DNA of 64,000 bases from assembly GCA_017522345.1 (NCBI GenBank), contig JAFWZN010000079.1, forward strand, positions 62,001 to 126,000. The letters are read 5' to 3'. The position numbers and the translations under genes are program-made. The notes under the pieces are model-generated. The model was not told where the DNA came from. It saw nothing but the letters and a program-made list of their open reading frames with translations, and searched no databases. This DNA is from Clostridia bacterium (GTDB lineage: Bacteria; Bacillota; Clostridia; Christensenellales; Aristaeellaceae). Shown piece by piece: positions 34,072-43,800 of the stretch (the stretch's first letter is position 1; each line of letters opens with the position of its first letter).

Positions 34072-36057
34072 ATGAAGCGCATATTGGCTTTTTTTATGCT
34101 CTTTGCCATCATCGTGGGGCAAATGCCCTCGACCGCCTATGCGGAGGTGGACCGGGAAGCAAACAAACAGATTATCTTTGATTACATAGTCGACGTATTG
34201 GAACTCACGCCTGCGGCTGCGTGCGGCATTTTAGCCAATATCAGGGCAGAATCGAACTTCAATCCTGAGGCTGTCGGGGACGGCGGCGACGCCTACGGCA
34301 TATGCCAATGGAATTCCCGGCGCGACAGCATGGTCAAATTCTGCGAGACAAACGGCTATGGAGAATGGACGAATATTTACGGTCAGCTGGCCTATCTCGC
34401 ATACGAGCTTGAAAACAACAAAAAAAGCGTCGGCGAGTTTCTGAAGGATGTGCCGAACACCGCGCAGGGCGCATACGATGCGGCGTATCATTTCTGCTAT
34501 TATTACGAGATTCCGTCCAACCGCGTTACCAAGGGCAAGCAGAGAGGCACAAGCGCCGTAAATACCTTCTGGCGCGACTATTACGGCGGCGAGACGGCGG
34601 TATATACGATTTTATACGATGCAAACGGCGGAACGAACGCGCCCAAATCGCAGACAAAAACAGAGGGCGTTCCCACGCTGATCACGTCCGGCGAGCCTGT
34701 GCGGGATGGATATGCCTTGGTCGGTTGGGCGCTTAAGCCGGATGCGGTTTCGGTTGATTATCGGGCCGGAGACGAATTTACAGGCAATCGGGATGCGACG
34801 CTTTACGCCGTGTGGGAGCGCGTGATTTCGGATGAAACGCCGGCGGAGGCGACTGAAGAATTCAACGGACACACGTATGAATTGTATAAAGGCGCTTATA
34901 CGTGGACGTACGCAAGCGCTTTTGCGGAAAAAAAGGGCGGATATCTGTTAACGGTTGATAGCGAGGCGGAATACAGCGCCGTCAGCGCGCTTGCCTCGGA
35001 ATTGGATGGCGACTTCTGGCTGGGCGCGGAGCTTGCAGGCGGCAATTGGCAGTGGGTAACGGGCGAGGCGTTCAAGGATACATTTGCGTCCTCAAAGTGG
35101 GCGCAGGGCGAACCTTCTGCGCTTTACGGGCCGACGGAGCGCGGTAAGCTTGCGCAGCGTCAGGATGGAAAATGGATCGATCTGAATGCTTCCTCGCTTT
35201 TGACGACAGGCTTCATCGTAGAATACGGAAGCTGGACGCAGGAAGCGTTTCCGATGTATGAAATCAGGGTTTCTTCGTCTTTGAATCTGCGCGAGGGGCC
35301 CGGCACAAGCTATGATTCTTTGGATGTTCTATATAACGGAGAGATCATCACGATTGTTGATACCGTACCCGGCACAAGCTATGATTGGGGATGGGGTTAT
35401 ACTGCGAGCGGCAAAACCGGCTGGTGCGCAATGAAAATCCCCGACTATATGGCGGCTGTCAATGGTATCGACGAGGAAACCATGCTCGTTTATACGCTCT
35501 ACGAAGAAGGCTGCGCCGTCGCAGGCTATCGGGGCGCGGAAAACAATCTGGTCGTCCCTGCGCATATCCAGAGCCTTCCTGTGCTTGCCGTTTTTGAAGG
35601 CGCGTTTTCCTCGTCTGACGCGCCTGATACGATTCGGCTGCCTGCTTCCGTTCGCATGGTTCAGCCGGATTCCTTAAAAAGCGGCGCGAAATACATTGTG
35701 CCGCTTGGAAGCGACGCGCATTTGGCGGCTGCTAAAGCCGATGCGCTATACGAATGCGTTTATCCGGAGCATACGCTCTGCCCGCCGGACGCGCTTTCGG
35801 AAATTCTGGAGGACGCGTTTTCGGGCGCGGCGAACATTGAATGCGTGAATCTTTCGGGCACGCGCGTTCGCTATATTGCCTCCGGCGCGTTTGTGCGAAT
35901 GGAGAAGCTCAAGTACGTGCATCTGCCTGAAACGGATCTGACGATTGAAGAGAACGCGTTTGATCTGACGGCAGGCGTCGTGTTTATCGTTAAAGCCGGA
36001 TCGGCGGCTGAAAAATGGGTGCAAGCATCCGGCGCGGATTATATATGCGTTCCATAG
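34072..36057 (+). CDS. Secreted multidomain protein: lysozyme-like, InlB-type repeat, C-type lectin, SH3, leucine-rich
   Basis: 661 residues. Signal peptide 1-24. Residues 25-175 match the phage-tail lysozyme domain (AACGILANIRAESNFNPEAV, AYGICQWNSRRDSMVKF), which probably cuts peptidoglycan; the Glu in RAESNF is the candidate acid. Residues about 180-255 are an InlB B-type repeat (YDANGGTNAPKSQTKTEG, DATLYAVWE). Residues 262-385 look like a C-type lectin domain (GHTYELYKGAYTWTYASAFA, GDFWLGAELAGGNWQWVTGE). Residues about 400-465 form a bacterial SH3 domain (SSLNLREGPGTSYDSLDVL). Residues 475-661 are BspA-type leucine-rich segments (AFSSSDAPDTIRLPASVRMV). No sorting signal is seen. It likely remodels or binds cell walls or host glycans. 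Confidence 0.82.
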   Translation: MKRILAFFMLFAIIVGQMPSTAYAEVDREANKQIIFDYIVDVLELTPAAACGILANIRAESNFNPEAVGDGGDAYGICQWNSRRDSMVKFCETNGYGEWTNIYGQLAYLAYELENNKKSVGEFLKDVPNTAQGAYDAAYHFCYYYEIPSNRVTKGKQRGTSAVNTFWRDYYGGETAVYTILYDANGGTNAPKSQTKTEGVPTLITSGEPVRDGYALVGWALKPDAVSVDYRAGDEFTGNRDATLYAVWERVISDETPAEATEEFNGHTYELYKGAYTWTYASAFAEKKGGYLLTVDSEAEYSAVSALASELDGDFWLGAELAGGNWQWVTGEAFKDTFASSKWAQGEPSALYGPTERGKLAQRQDGKWIDLNASSLLTTGFIVEYGSWTQEAFPMYEIRVSSSLNLREGPGTSYDSLDVLYNGEIITIVDTVPGTSYDWGWGYTASGKTGWCAMKIPDYMAAVNGIDEETMLVYTLYEEGCAVAGYRGAENNLVVPAHIQSLPVLAVFEGAFSSSDAPDTIRLPASVRMVQPDSLKSGAKYIVPLGSDAHLAAAKADALYECVYPEHTLCPPDALSEILEDAFSGAANIECVNLSGTRVRYIASGAFVRMEKLKYVHLPETDLTIEENAFDLTAGVVFIVKAGSAAEKWVQASGADYICVP

Positions 36058-36107
36058 CAAAGCGACATAATTAACGAAATGGCAGTAGAAACTCCGGGCT
36101 GTTGTGG

Positions 36108-36113
36108 TATAAT
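36108..36113 (+). promoter_or_regulatory. Extended -10 promoter of the CotH operon
   Basis: TGGTATAAT, 68 bases before the TTG start at 36181. The -35 box is poor (GTAGAA), as is usual with an extended -10. Confidence 0.6.
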
Positions 36114-36180
36114 GAATACGTGTAATTTTGTCTACGAATAGGATGCGCATTTTTGAAGCGCAGATATATGGAGGTTCACC

Positions 36181-39100
36181 TTGCAGAACAAGAAACCGAC
36201 CGCAAATCCCGCCCGCCGCCCGCAGACGACGAATCAGTCCGGCGCGAGGATGGCGCAGCCTTCCAAAAAGCCCGATCAGGCGCGTCCCGCGCCAAGAGCG
36301 CAGGCGAAAGCAGCGCCTGCATCCGGCCGCCCAAAAAATGTCAGCGGAAAGCTTGTTGTTTTAGCCGTTATCGCTTTTATCATCGTAAGCTTTATTCTGC
36401 AGGCTAAATTCCCCAATGGCATCGGCGGAAACACGCAAAGAGCCGTGCCCGCCATCGACGTTGCGCTTTCCATCCGCATCACCGAGGTCATGAGCTCCAA
36501 CGGCTCGGCGGTTCAGGATGAAAACGGAGAATTTGCCGACTGGTTTGAGGTTGCAAACGTATCGGAGCAGGCGATCAATCTTCACGGCTATAAAATCGCG
36601 CAGGACGCTACGCATGTTCTTCAGTATTTTGAGTTCCCGGATCACACCCTGGCGCCCGGCGAGCGCACGATTGTTTTTGCGACCAATACCTCCAAAAACA
36701 ATTTCGGCTATGCTTATCACGCGCCCTTCAAGATTTCTTCCGCGGGCGACACGCTGATTTTGTTTAACCCCTACGACCATGCGATTCAAACCTTGAACGT
36801 GCCCAACCTTTCCTCCAACCAGTCCTACGCCGAGGTAAACGGCGAATGGGTGGTTACGAGCGAATACACGCCCCGCATGGAAAACACCTCCGAAAACTAC
36901 ATCCTCGCAAGGGGCGAGAGGACGCTGACGGAAAGCCAGATCAGGATCACCGAATTCATGGCGAAAAACGTCAGCTACACGCCCGATGAAAACGGCGAGT
37001 ATGTGGATTGGATTGAAATTCACAATACCTCCGATTACGCGGTCAGTCTGAACGGCTACGCGCTGTCGGATTCTGAGGAAAACCTGCAGAAGTGGCGCTT
37101 CCCGAATGTGTCCATCGGCGCGGGCGAATACATGATCATCTACGCATCCGGCTACGACCGTGCAAACGCCGGAAGCAGCCTCCACACCAATTTCCGTCTG
37201 TCAACGGAAAGGGAATGCCTGATTCTGACCAATGCCTCGGGAAGCATGATCGACTATGTCGCATACGACCTGCTGAAGGCGGATCAGTCCTATTCCCGTC
37301 AGGCGGATGATTCGTGGACCACGATGCTTCCTCCCACTCCGGGAAAATCCAACAGCTATGAGAGCGCCGCGCTGATCGATGGTCAGTTCGCGGCGCAAAA
37401 TGCAACAGGCCTTTATATAAACGAGGTCATGGCTTCGACCACGCAGGTCAATTCCTCCGGCGCTTCCTACGATTGGGTCGAGCTTTACAATCGTTCCGGT
37501 CAGATGATCGATCTGAGCGGCTGGGGGATTTCGGACGAGCCGGATAAGCCCCGAAAATGGCAGTTTCCGGAAGGCAGCAGCGTGGCTTCCGGCCAGTATC
37601 TGGGCGTTCTGATGTCGGGCCTTGATAAAAAGGAAGGCTCGTATTACCACGCAGGCTTTAAGCTTTCGTCTACGGAGGGCGGAACCTTGGTGCTTTCGAT
37701 GCCGGATGGCACGATTGTTGACCGAGCGCCGCTCACAAATCAGTATGCCAATATCTCCTACGGACGCATAAACGGCAAAAGCGGCTTCTATTACATGACG
37801 GCGACCACGCCGCTGACCGCAAACGCGCAGAACGGCTATTTGAGCCGTCTTCTCGAGCCGCAGTTCAGCGTGCAGGGGGGAGTATTTGAATCCATCGCCC
37901 CATTCACAGTCACCCTGACCGCGGAGCCCGGCGCCACGATCTACTACACGCTGGATTCTTCAACGCCGGATCCGACCAATCTGAACGGCACAACCTATAA
38001 GCCGGATCCGAAAATCGCGTCCTATGTATCCTCGAAATATCAAACATATGTGTATTCCGAGCCGATTGTCGTTCCGGCGACAACCATTGTTCGTGCAATC
38101 GCCGTAAAGGACGGAGCTCTTTCGTCGCTTGTCAATACGCAAAGCTATCTTATGGGCGTAAAGCACACAATGCAGATATTCTCATTGATAATGGATCCCG
38201 TCGATCTTTGGGATTACAACAACGGCCTTTATGTTTACGGCCCCAACGCCTATACGGAATATCCTTACGGAGCGCTGAATCAGGGCGCGAATTTCTGGAT
38301 GACGTGGGAAAAGGACGCTAATATTGAGCTTTTCTCGCTGGAGGGCGAAACCGTTCTTTCGCAGGGCTGCGGCGTGAGACTTCACGGTCAGTACAGCCGC
38401 GCGGAGGATCAGAAGCCCTTTAAGGTGATCGCCCGAAGCAAATACGGAAACAATCGATTTAATGCCCAATTGTTCAGCAATCGCGATTACACCGAATATC
38501 AGTCCTTCGTCCTTCGAAATTCCGGACAGGACAACGAAAAAACGCGCATGCGCGATTCGATTCTGACTTCGCTCACCGAGGGGTCCTCGGTCATGTATCA
38601 GGAAACGGAGCTCGCGATTGTATATCTGAACGGCGTTTATTGGGGACATTATAACCTGCGCGAGCGCATCAACACCTTCTCCATTTGCCAGTGGGAGGGC
38701 TGGGATGAGAGCGTCAAGGATTCGATGGATCTGATTAAGGCCAACACCAAGGTCATGCAGGGTTCCGTGGACGACTGGCTCGCGATTAAAGACTGGTATG
38801 CGAAAAACGGCATTGAAACGGCGGAAGAGCTTGAGTATGTCAAGCAGCATATCGATGTTGATAACTATCTTGAGTATATCGCCGTGCAGATGTATACCGG
38901 AAACACCGATTTGCTCAACGTAAAGAAATACAAGAGCGATGAAGTCGATGGAAAATGGCGCTGGGTTTTGTTTGACATGGACTGGGCGTACGTTACCGAC
39001 ACCAACTCCGTCGGCAGGTGGCTCACCCCCGGCGGCATGGGATCGGGCAATAAAACGGACAACTCGCTTTTCATTGCCCTGATGAAAAACCCCGTGTGCA

Positions 39101-39393
39101 AGGATCAGTTCCTGACCTATTTTGCCGAGCATCTGCGCACAAACTGGACGAGCGAGAACGTATTAAGGCTGATTGACGAACGCTACGAACTCCTTGCGCC
39201 GGAACTGGATCAGCATCTTGAACGCTGGAATGTTTCCCGTTCTACCTTTGATTCGGAAATGCGCGAATTCAAGAGATATGCTCAGAATCGTCCGGGACGA
39301 TTGTTGTATTTCTTCTCACAGGTGTTGTCCGAATCTGAAATGCAGCATTATTTCGGCGATATTCTTGAGTCGGTTGAAATGCTTTCAAAATAA
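36181..39393 (+). CDS. CotH-kinase family protein with three lamin-tail domains
   Basis: 1070 residues. A Pro/Ala/Lys-rich basic cytoplasmic head (1-56) is followed by one membrane helix (about 58-76, VVLAVIAFIIVSFILQA), so the rest is outside. Three lamin-tail (LTD) domains follow (about 98-190, 255-345, 410-510; SIRITEVMSSNGS, QIRITEFMAKNVS, GLYINEVMAS). A chitobiase-type beta domain is at about 570-655 (EPGATIYYTLDSSTPDPTN). The CotH fold is at about 700-1010, with NGVYWGHYNLRERIN and the metal-site-like VLFDMDWAYV. CotH in Bacillus phosphorylates spore coat proteins. TTG start with GGAGG. It is followed by VTC and DUF4956 genes. Confidence 0.88.
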   Translation: MQNKKPTANPARRPQTTNQSGARMAQPSKKPDQARPAPRAQAKAAPASGRPKNVSGKLVVLAVIAFIIVSFILQAKFPNGIGGNTQRAVPAIDVALSIRITEVMSSNGSAVQDENGEFADWFEVANVSEQAINLHGYKIAQDATHVLQYFEFPDHTLAPGERTIVFATNTSKNNFGYAYHAPFKISSAGDTLILFNPYDHAIQTLNVPNLSSNQSYAEVNGEWVVTSEYTPRMENTSENYILARGERTLTESQIRITEFMAKNVSYTPDENGEYVDWIEIHNTSDYAVSLNGYALSDSEENLQKWRFPNVSIGAGEYMIIYASGYDRANAGSSLHTNFRLSTERECLILTNASGSMIDYVAYDLLKADQSYSRQADDSWTTMLPPTPGKSNSYESAALIDGQFAAQNATGLYINEVMASTTQVNSSGASYDWVELYNRSGQMIDLSGWGISDEPDKPRKWQFPEGSSVASGQYLGVLMSGLDKKEGSYYHAGFKLSSTEGGTLVLSMPDGTIVDRAPLTNQYANISYGRINGKSGFYYMTATTPLTANAQNGYLSRLLEPQFSVQGGVFESIAPFTVTLTAEPGATIYYTLDSSTPDPTNLNGTTYKPDPKIASYVSSKYQTYVYSEPIVVPATTIVRAIAVKDGALSSLVNTQSYLMGVKHTMQIFSLIMDPVDLWDYNNGLYVYGPNAYTEYPYGALNQGANFWMTWEKDANIELFSLEGETVLSQGCGVRLHGQYSRAEDQKPFKVIARSKYGNNRFNAQLFSNRDYTEYQSFVLRNSGQDNEKTRMRDSILTSLTEGSSVMYQETELAIVYLNGVYWGHYNLRERINTFSICQWEGWDESVKDSMDLIKANTKVMQGSVDDWLAIKDWYAKNGIETAEELEYVKQHIDVDNYLEYIAVQMYTGNTDLLNVKKYKSDEVDGKWRWVLFDMDWAYVTDTNSVGRWLTPGGMGSGNKTDNSLFIALMKNPVCKDQFLTYFAEHLRTNWTSENVLRLIDERYELLAPELDQHLERWNVSRSTFDSEMREFKRYAQNRPGRLLYFFSQVLSESEMQHYFGDILESVEMLSK

Positions 39394-39415
39394 CGAACGC
39401 AGGAGGGAGTTTCAT

Positions 39416-40126
39416 TTGCGAAACGAAGGACACGCTTCCTTTCCTGAGCGGCATGAGCTGAAGTATTTTATCAACAAGGGCGACATGATCGCTCTGGGTC
39501 ACAAGCTGGGCGGCTTTATGAACGCCGATTCCCATGCCGATGAAAAAGGCGAATATTTCATCCGCTCCCTGTATTTTGACGACGCGTACAACACCGCCTA
39601 CTACGATAAAGTGAGCGGCGTGATGGGGCGAGACAAGTACAGAATCAGAATCTATAATCTGTCCGACGATGTGATTTATCTGGAAAGAAAACGCAAGATC
39701 GGCGATTATATCCAAAAATCCTCCGCCCGCATTTCCAGAAAGCTGACGGAGCAGCTGATGGCCGGAAACCCAAAGGGGCTTTTAAAGGCGGAGCATCCTC
39801 TGCTTGACGATATGTACCGCGAAATGCGCACCAAGCTTTTAAGGCCCGTCGTCATCGTGGATTACACGAGAGAGACTTTCGTGCTTCCGATTGAGAACGT
39901 TCGCGTTACATTTGATAAGCACCTTAGAACCGCCGTCCGTGCAACCAATCTGTTTGACAAAAACCTTTTGACCGTGAGCCCTTTGGACGACGGGCGCGAG
40001 ATTTTAGAAGTCAAATACGACCATTTCCTGCCGGATACGGTTTCCGCCCTTCTGAGAGATACGCCCGCTGTGCGCAGCGCCATATCGAAATATGTCATCT
40101 GCCGCAGATTCGAGCCGCTTGCCTGA
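39416..40126 (+). CDS. VTC-domain protein (polyphosphate polymerase-like)
   Basis: 236 residues, made of a single VTC tunnel-fold domain. In yeast, Vtc4 makes polyphosphate from ATP. Basic and acidic tunnel positions are visible: ERHELKYFI, IRSLYFDDAYN, YRIRIYN, YLERKRKIGDYIQKSS, VIVDYTRETFV and LEVKYDHFLPD. The last two include the metal-binding acidic residue seen in the family. No ATG suits; TTG at 39416 has AGGAGGG 7 bases before it. It lies 22 bases after the CotH gene. The substrate and whether it makes polyphosphate are not established. Confidence 0.88.
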   Translation: MRNEGHASFPERHELKYFINKGDMIALGHKLGGFMNADSHADEKGEYFIRSLYFDDAYNTAYYDKVSGVMGRDKYRIRIYNLSDDVIYLERKRKIGDYIQKSSARISRKLTEQLMAGNPKGLLKAEHPLLDDMYREMRTKLLRPVVIVDYTRETFVLPIENVRVTFDKHLRTAVRATNLFDKNLLTVSPLDDGREILEVKYDHFLPDTVSALLRDTPAVRSAISKYVICRRFEPLA

Positions 40127-40190
40127 TCAAAACGCATTTTCGCCCGAAGGGCGATTTGATAAAACCAAAGATTGAAAGGGGATATTCCTC

Positions 40191-40850
40191 GTGAAGAACA
40201 TCATTGCTGACATCTTCCAAGCCAACACCGTAAGCTCCACCTCCTGGATCAACGTTCTTTTCATGGTCGCCGTCGCTTTCGGCGTAGGTCTTTTCGTATA
40301 CTGGGTGTATAAGAACAATTTCCGCGGCGTTATGTTCTCTTCAAATTTCGGCCTCACGCTCGTTCTTATGACCACCGTTACCGCGCCCGTCGTTATGTGT
40401 ATCAAGGACTCCCTCCAGCTCTCCATGGGTATGGTCGGCGCGCTGTCCATCGTTCGTTTCAGAACCGCCGTTAAAGATCCCCTCGATACCGCCTACATGT
40501 TCTGGGCGCTCACCATGGGTATCTTAATCGGCGCGGGTCAGTACATTCTGGCCGCCATCACTGTTGCCGCTATCGGCGCGCTCATCTTCCTGCTTCGCCG
40601 CATCACCTCCAAGGGTGCGGACAGCTATCTGCTCGTTATGCGTCTTTCCCAGAATGCCGAATCCAGCGCCTCGCAGCTTATGAGACAGCTTAAGTACATG
40701 AAGCTCAAGAGCAAGACCATCACCGGAAACGGCGTTGAAGTTACCTATGAAATCCGCGTTGAAAAGACGGAAGCCTTCTTAAACAAGCTCCTCTCCATCA
40801 ACGGCGTACACGAAGCCAGCCTCATCGCCTATCAGAGCGAAACCGTCTGA
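40191..40850 (+). CDS. DUF4956 membrane protein
   Basis: 219 residues. About four membrane helices lie in the first 140 residues (WINVLFMVAVAFGVGLFVYW, FGLTLVLMTTVTAPVVM, YMFWALTMGILIGAGQYILA). The conserved cytoplasmic motif is GALSIVRFRTAVKDPLDTAY. A soluble C-terminal ferredoxin-like domain (about 150-219) follows. GTG start after AAAGGGG. The family typically sits beside VTC and CotH genes, as here. It probably forms the membrane part of that module; its role is unknown. Confidence 0.88.
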   Translation: MKNIIADIFQANTVSSTSWINVLFMVAVAFGVGLFVYWVYKNNFRGVMFSSNFGLTLVLMTTVTAPVVMCIKDSLQLSMGMVGALSIVRFRTAVKDPLDTAYMFWALTMGILIGAGQYILAAITVAAIGALIFLLRRITSKGADSYLLVMRLSQNAESSASQLMRQLKYMKLKSKTITGNGVEVTYEIRVEKTEAFLNKLLSINGVHEASLIAYQSETV

Positions 40851-40858
40851 TGAATAAC

Positions 40859-40910
40859 AAAAAATACCCGTTCGAAGCGCGTCATCGGCGCATCGAACGG
40901 GTATTTTTTT
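40859..40910. terminator. Bidirectional terminator after the CotH operon
   Basis: A stem of at least 15 bp (AAATACCCGTTCGA with its complement) with a 17-base loop, ending in seven T's; A's lie on the other side. It serves the plus operon and the convergent gene at 40931. Confidence 0.87.
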
Positions 40911-40930
40911 GCCTTGGAAACGTGTAATTT

Positions 40931-43615
40931 TCAGGAAGCGGACAGGTTTCTTCCATTGTTATAGGTCAATGTGTCCCATGTCCAGTTGCTGCTCCACATC
41001 CTTGAATACAGGTCGGCGTTGATTTCAGGGGCATAATCAAACTGGTAGGTCACGTCGTTGACCGGCATGGCGCCCCGCGCGGAGAAGCCGTTGTCGTATC
41101 GGATATCCATATCGACGCCCCTTGCGTTGCCGATTGCATAGGCGACCTCGGAGACCTGCGCTTCGGTCAGCGGGAATGCGCCGGATTCGACGATGGCGAC
41201 TGCGCATTCACGGAACAATTCCTTGTCCTTCTCATAGACGGGATACTTGACGCGAATGCTCAGCATATACTTAAGAATCGGATCGCCCAAGCCGGAGGTA
41301 TGGTATGAAAAGCTTCCGTATACATCAAAACCGGCGGCCTTCAGCCTTTGAACCATATCATCGCCCATGTGCTTAATAACCTTCAGCATAATCGCCCTGT
41401 CAGGCATATCGGAGAGAAGGTCAAAGTTAAAATGCTGGAGGCTTCCTGCTTCAAAATTCAGGTTGGAAATGGTTTCGGTCATATAGCCGTTCGCGCCGGC
41501 GGAAATCGAATAGATTCCGGCGGGCAGCTTATCGAAGCGGAAGCGACCGTTTGAATCTGTGAGGGCGGTTTTAACGCTTCCATCAGGCAATGTAAGACTT
41601 ATGCTTGCATCCGAGACGAATGATTTTGTATTTTCGTCCGTTACCACACCCTCGACAGTAACCAATTTTTCCTGAATAAGGATCACAAGGCTTTGATTAG
41701 ACACCTCAAACGCTTCGGATGCATCGCCCGATTCGAAAGAAGCGGCTGCGAGGTACGCGCCCGGATACAGGTATGTCGTCAGAGGACTTGACGAATGAAC
41801 CATTTTGTCCTCGCCGATCAGCTTGCTGCCGGAAAGAGCGAGGGGGACGTCCGAAACAGGCGTGCCGTTCATATCCAGCGTATTGATGCTTGTTCTATAC
41901 AGATTGTTCGGACACACGCCGAAGCCGAATTTTGTCTTTCCTTCATGAACGCTGTTTACATCGTTGGCAATGGAATAATACAGATCGCCCAGCTTTACGC
42001 GGACAAGCGTGATGTTTACATCAGCGGGTGTGCCGGAAAGGGTCTCAGAGAGGTCGTATTTAATCGCGCCGCGCGCATTGATATCGAAGAAATAATCCAT
42101 ATCAATGCACCTGTAGCAGGCGTGGTACTGGTTAGCGGAGCCATCCTGCGCGTCAAGGCTTCCGCTGAAGAAGGGCGATTCCGCCTTTCCTTCCAGCAGA
42201 ATACCGGCCTGTCCGCTCAAGCGGCCTTCAACGGCTTTGAACAGATTCAGATTGAGCGAAATCTCGGGGCCGAATTTCAGGGAGAACTTGCCGTCAATCT
42301 CGGCTGTGGAGGAGCATGAGCGGCCTGTGACGGTTGTCCACCCCGAAAGCGGATTATAATGATACCCGTAATTATAGGTCATATCGACCGTGGCCTTTCC
42401 GCCAACCTCGGCGTTTATATTCAGCGGCAGAGAAACCTTCAGATATGCCGGCGCATCAATAAAAGGAATCGAGATGTCGGAATTGTACAAAACAATCTCC
42501 GGAGACTTGTTGTCGATCCATGTGTCGATTTCTTCGCCTAAAAACGCGTTCAGAAGTCCGCTCAGTATGACGTTTGCATCCGCCTCAAAATATCCGCGCT
42601 GTTTGTCATATTTGAAATTGGCGCGAACGTCGACCTTTATATCATAGCCTACCGTAACCGTTTCATAGGAAATGCTTCCCTTGATGGGAGGAAGCCCGCC
42701 GGTGTCTTCGCCCGGATTTCCACCTCTGCCGCCGTAGACGCCGCCTACCTTGATCAGATCGTACATGTCGGAAAGGTGCACGTTTTCATCTTCGACAATC
42801 GTCACTGTGCCGTCGGCGTTTTCCCGAACGGAGGCGATTTTGACGGGCGTTTGCACGCCGTTTTTATTCAGCAGAACCTTATCGCCTGCATTCAGCGCCT
42901 GCGGCGTTTCAAAGGTATAGCTATTTCCGCTGGCTGTTGCGGAGGCGTTTAAGGGGATGACGTCGCTGCTCAAAACGGCAAAGCCCGAGGGACCGTAATT
43001 CAGCACGGTTCTGGAAGCAAAATCCTCCGGCTTCTGGTTTAAAAATGCTTCGTAATCCGAGGTGTAGTGGTAGTTTATGCGAATTTCACACAGCTCGCAG
43101 CCGCTGAAGTCCTCAAGCGCCGCGCGAAGCGTAAAATACCTCGGAAGCGTTATGGACGGAGGAATGTCCAATGTCAGATTGCTTACCGGACCTTGAACCT
43201 CTGCTTTTTCCGTACTTAATACAGTTTTGCCTTCGTCATCCAAAATGTCTGCGCGGAGTATGCATCTTTCGGATGCCGTAACGATACAGCTGATGACTTT
43301 TTCCCCGGCTTCGTTTTCGCAGATCTCAATAGAAAGCACCTGCGCTTCGACGGAAGGGATGGACTCATCCAGGATTACGTATTTAACGCCTTGCTTTATG
43401 CACCAATGATGCGCATAGCTGTTCATCCATACGCCGAATGTCGCGTTTTCAACGCCCTCAAACGCATCTAATTCGATTTGCGTTAGACTCGGCGAAAGCT
43501 CGATGATGGATTCTTCGCCTTCGGCGTATGCATTTGTTTCGGCATTTGCTGCAGGCGCCGGCAGAATGCTTAAAACCATCAGCGCCGCGAATAAGAGAGA
43601 GAAAAACTTTTTCAT
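40931..43615 (-). CDS. Large secreted protein with a carboxypeptidase-regulatory-like domain
   Basis: 894 residues. Signal peptide 1-25 (LSILPAPAANA, cleavage near 25). The long middle part (about 40-640) is beta-rich and unrecognised. Residues about 650-735 form a carboxypeptidase-regulatory-like beta sandwich (VEGVVTDENTKSF, LTDSNGRFRFDKLPAGIYSI). A further unknown domain ends the protein. No anchor motif or membrane helix is seen. AGGAG precedes the ATG. It is convergent to the CotH operon. The domain usually aids adhesion or extracellular stability, so a surface or matrix role is guessed. Confidence 0.75.
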   Translation of the reverse strand: MKKFFSLLFAALMVLSILPAPAANAETNAYAEGEESIIELSPSLTQIELDAFEGVENATFGVWMNSYAHHWCIKQGVKYVILDESIPSVEAQVLSIEICENEAGEKVISCIVTASERCILRADILDDEGKTVLSTEKAEVQGPVSNLTLDIPPSITLPRYFTLRAALEDFSGCELCEIRINYHYTSDYEAFLNQKPEDFASRTVLNYGPSGFAVLSSDVIPLNASATASGNSYTFETPQALNAGDKVLLNKNGVQTPVKIASVRENADGTVTIVEDENVHLSDMYDLIKVGGVYGGRGGNPGEDTGGLPPIKGSISYETVTVGYDIKVDVRANFKYDKQRGYFEADANVILSGLLNAFLGEEIDTWIDNKSPEIVLYNSDISIPFIDAPAYLKVSLPLNINAEVGGKATVDMTYNYGYHYNPLSGWTTVTGRSCSSTAEIDGKFSLKFGPEISLNLNLFKAVEGRLSGQAGILLEGKAESPFFSGSLDAQDGSANQYHACYRCIDMDYFFDINARGAIKYDLSETLSGTPADVNITLVRVKLGDLYYSIANDVNSVHEGKTKFGFGVCPNNLYRTSINTLDMNGTPVSDVPLALSGSKLIGEDKMVHSSSPLTTYLYPGAYLAAASFESGDASEAFEVSNQSLVILIQEKLVTVEGVVTDENTKSFVSDASISLTLPDGSVKTALTDSNGRFRFDKLPAGIYSISAGANGYMTETISNLNFEAGSLQHFNFDLLSDMPDRAIMLKVIKHMGDDMVQRLKAAGFDVYGSFSYHTSGLGDPILKYMLSIRVKYPVYEKDKELFRECAVAIVESGAFPLTEAQVSEVAYAIGNARGVDMDIRYDNGFSARGAMPVNDVTYQFDYAPEINADLYSRMWSSNWTWDTLTYNNGRNLSAS

Positions 43616-43716
43616 GACGCAGTCTCCTATGGAAAAATTGGTATATTGGCATTTTACACAACGCCGGATACGGATTCAACGGTCAAAAGGTAAAAACTGA
43701 AGCGTGCACAGCTTAA

Positions 43717-43766
43717 AAACAGCGCCGCCTCCGATGGCTGCGATAGCCATGAAAACGGCGCTGTTT
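43717..43766 (-). terminator. Terminator of the galE operon
   Basis: 11-bp outer stem (AAACAGCGCCG with its complement) enclosing a second hairpin (ATGGCT with AGCCAT). On the minus strand five T's follow. It lies 34 bases past the galE stop. Confidence 0.8.
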
Positions 43767-43800
43767 CATTTGAAAAGCGATTCAAAAGGGACGGTCGTCC

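Noticed and set aside
34072-36057. Possible prophage lysin because of the phage-tail lysozyme domain
   Set aside because: No holin, tail or integrase genes nearby, and the added lectin, SH3 and LRR parts with a signal peptide fit a cellular secreted protein.
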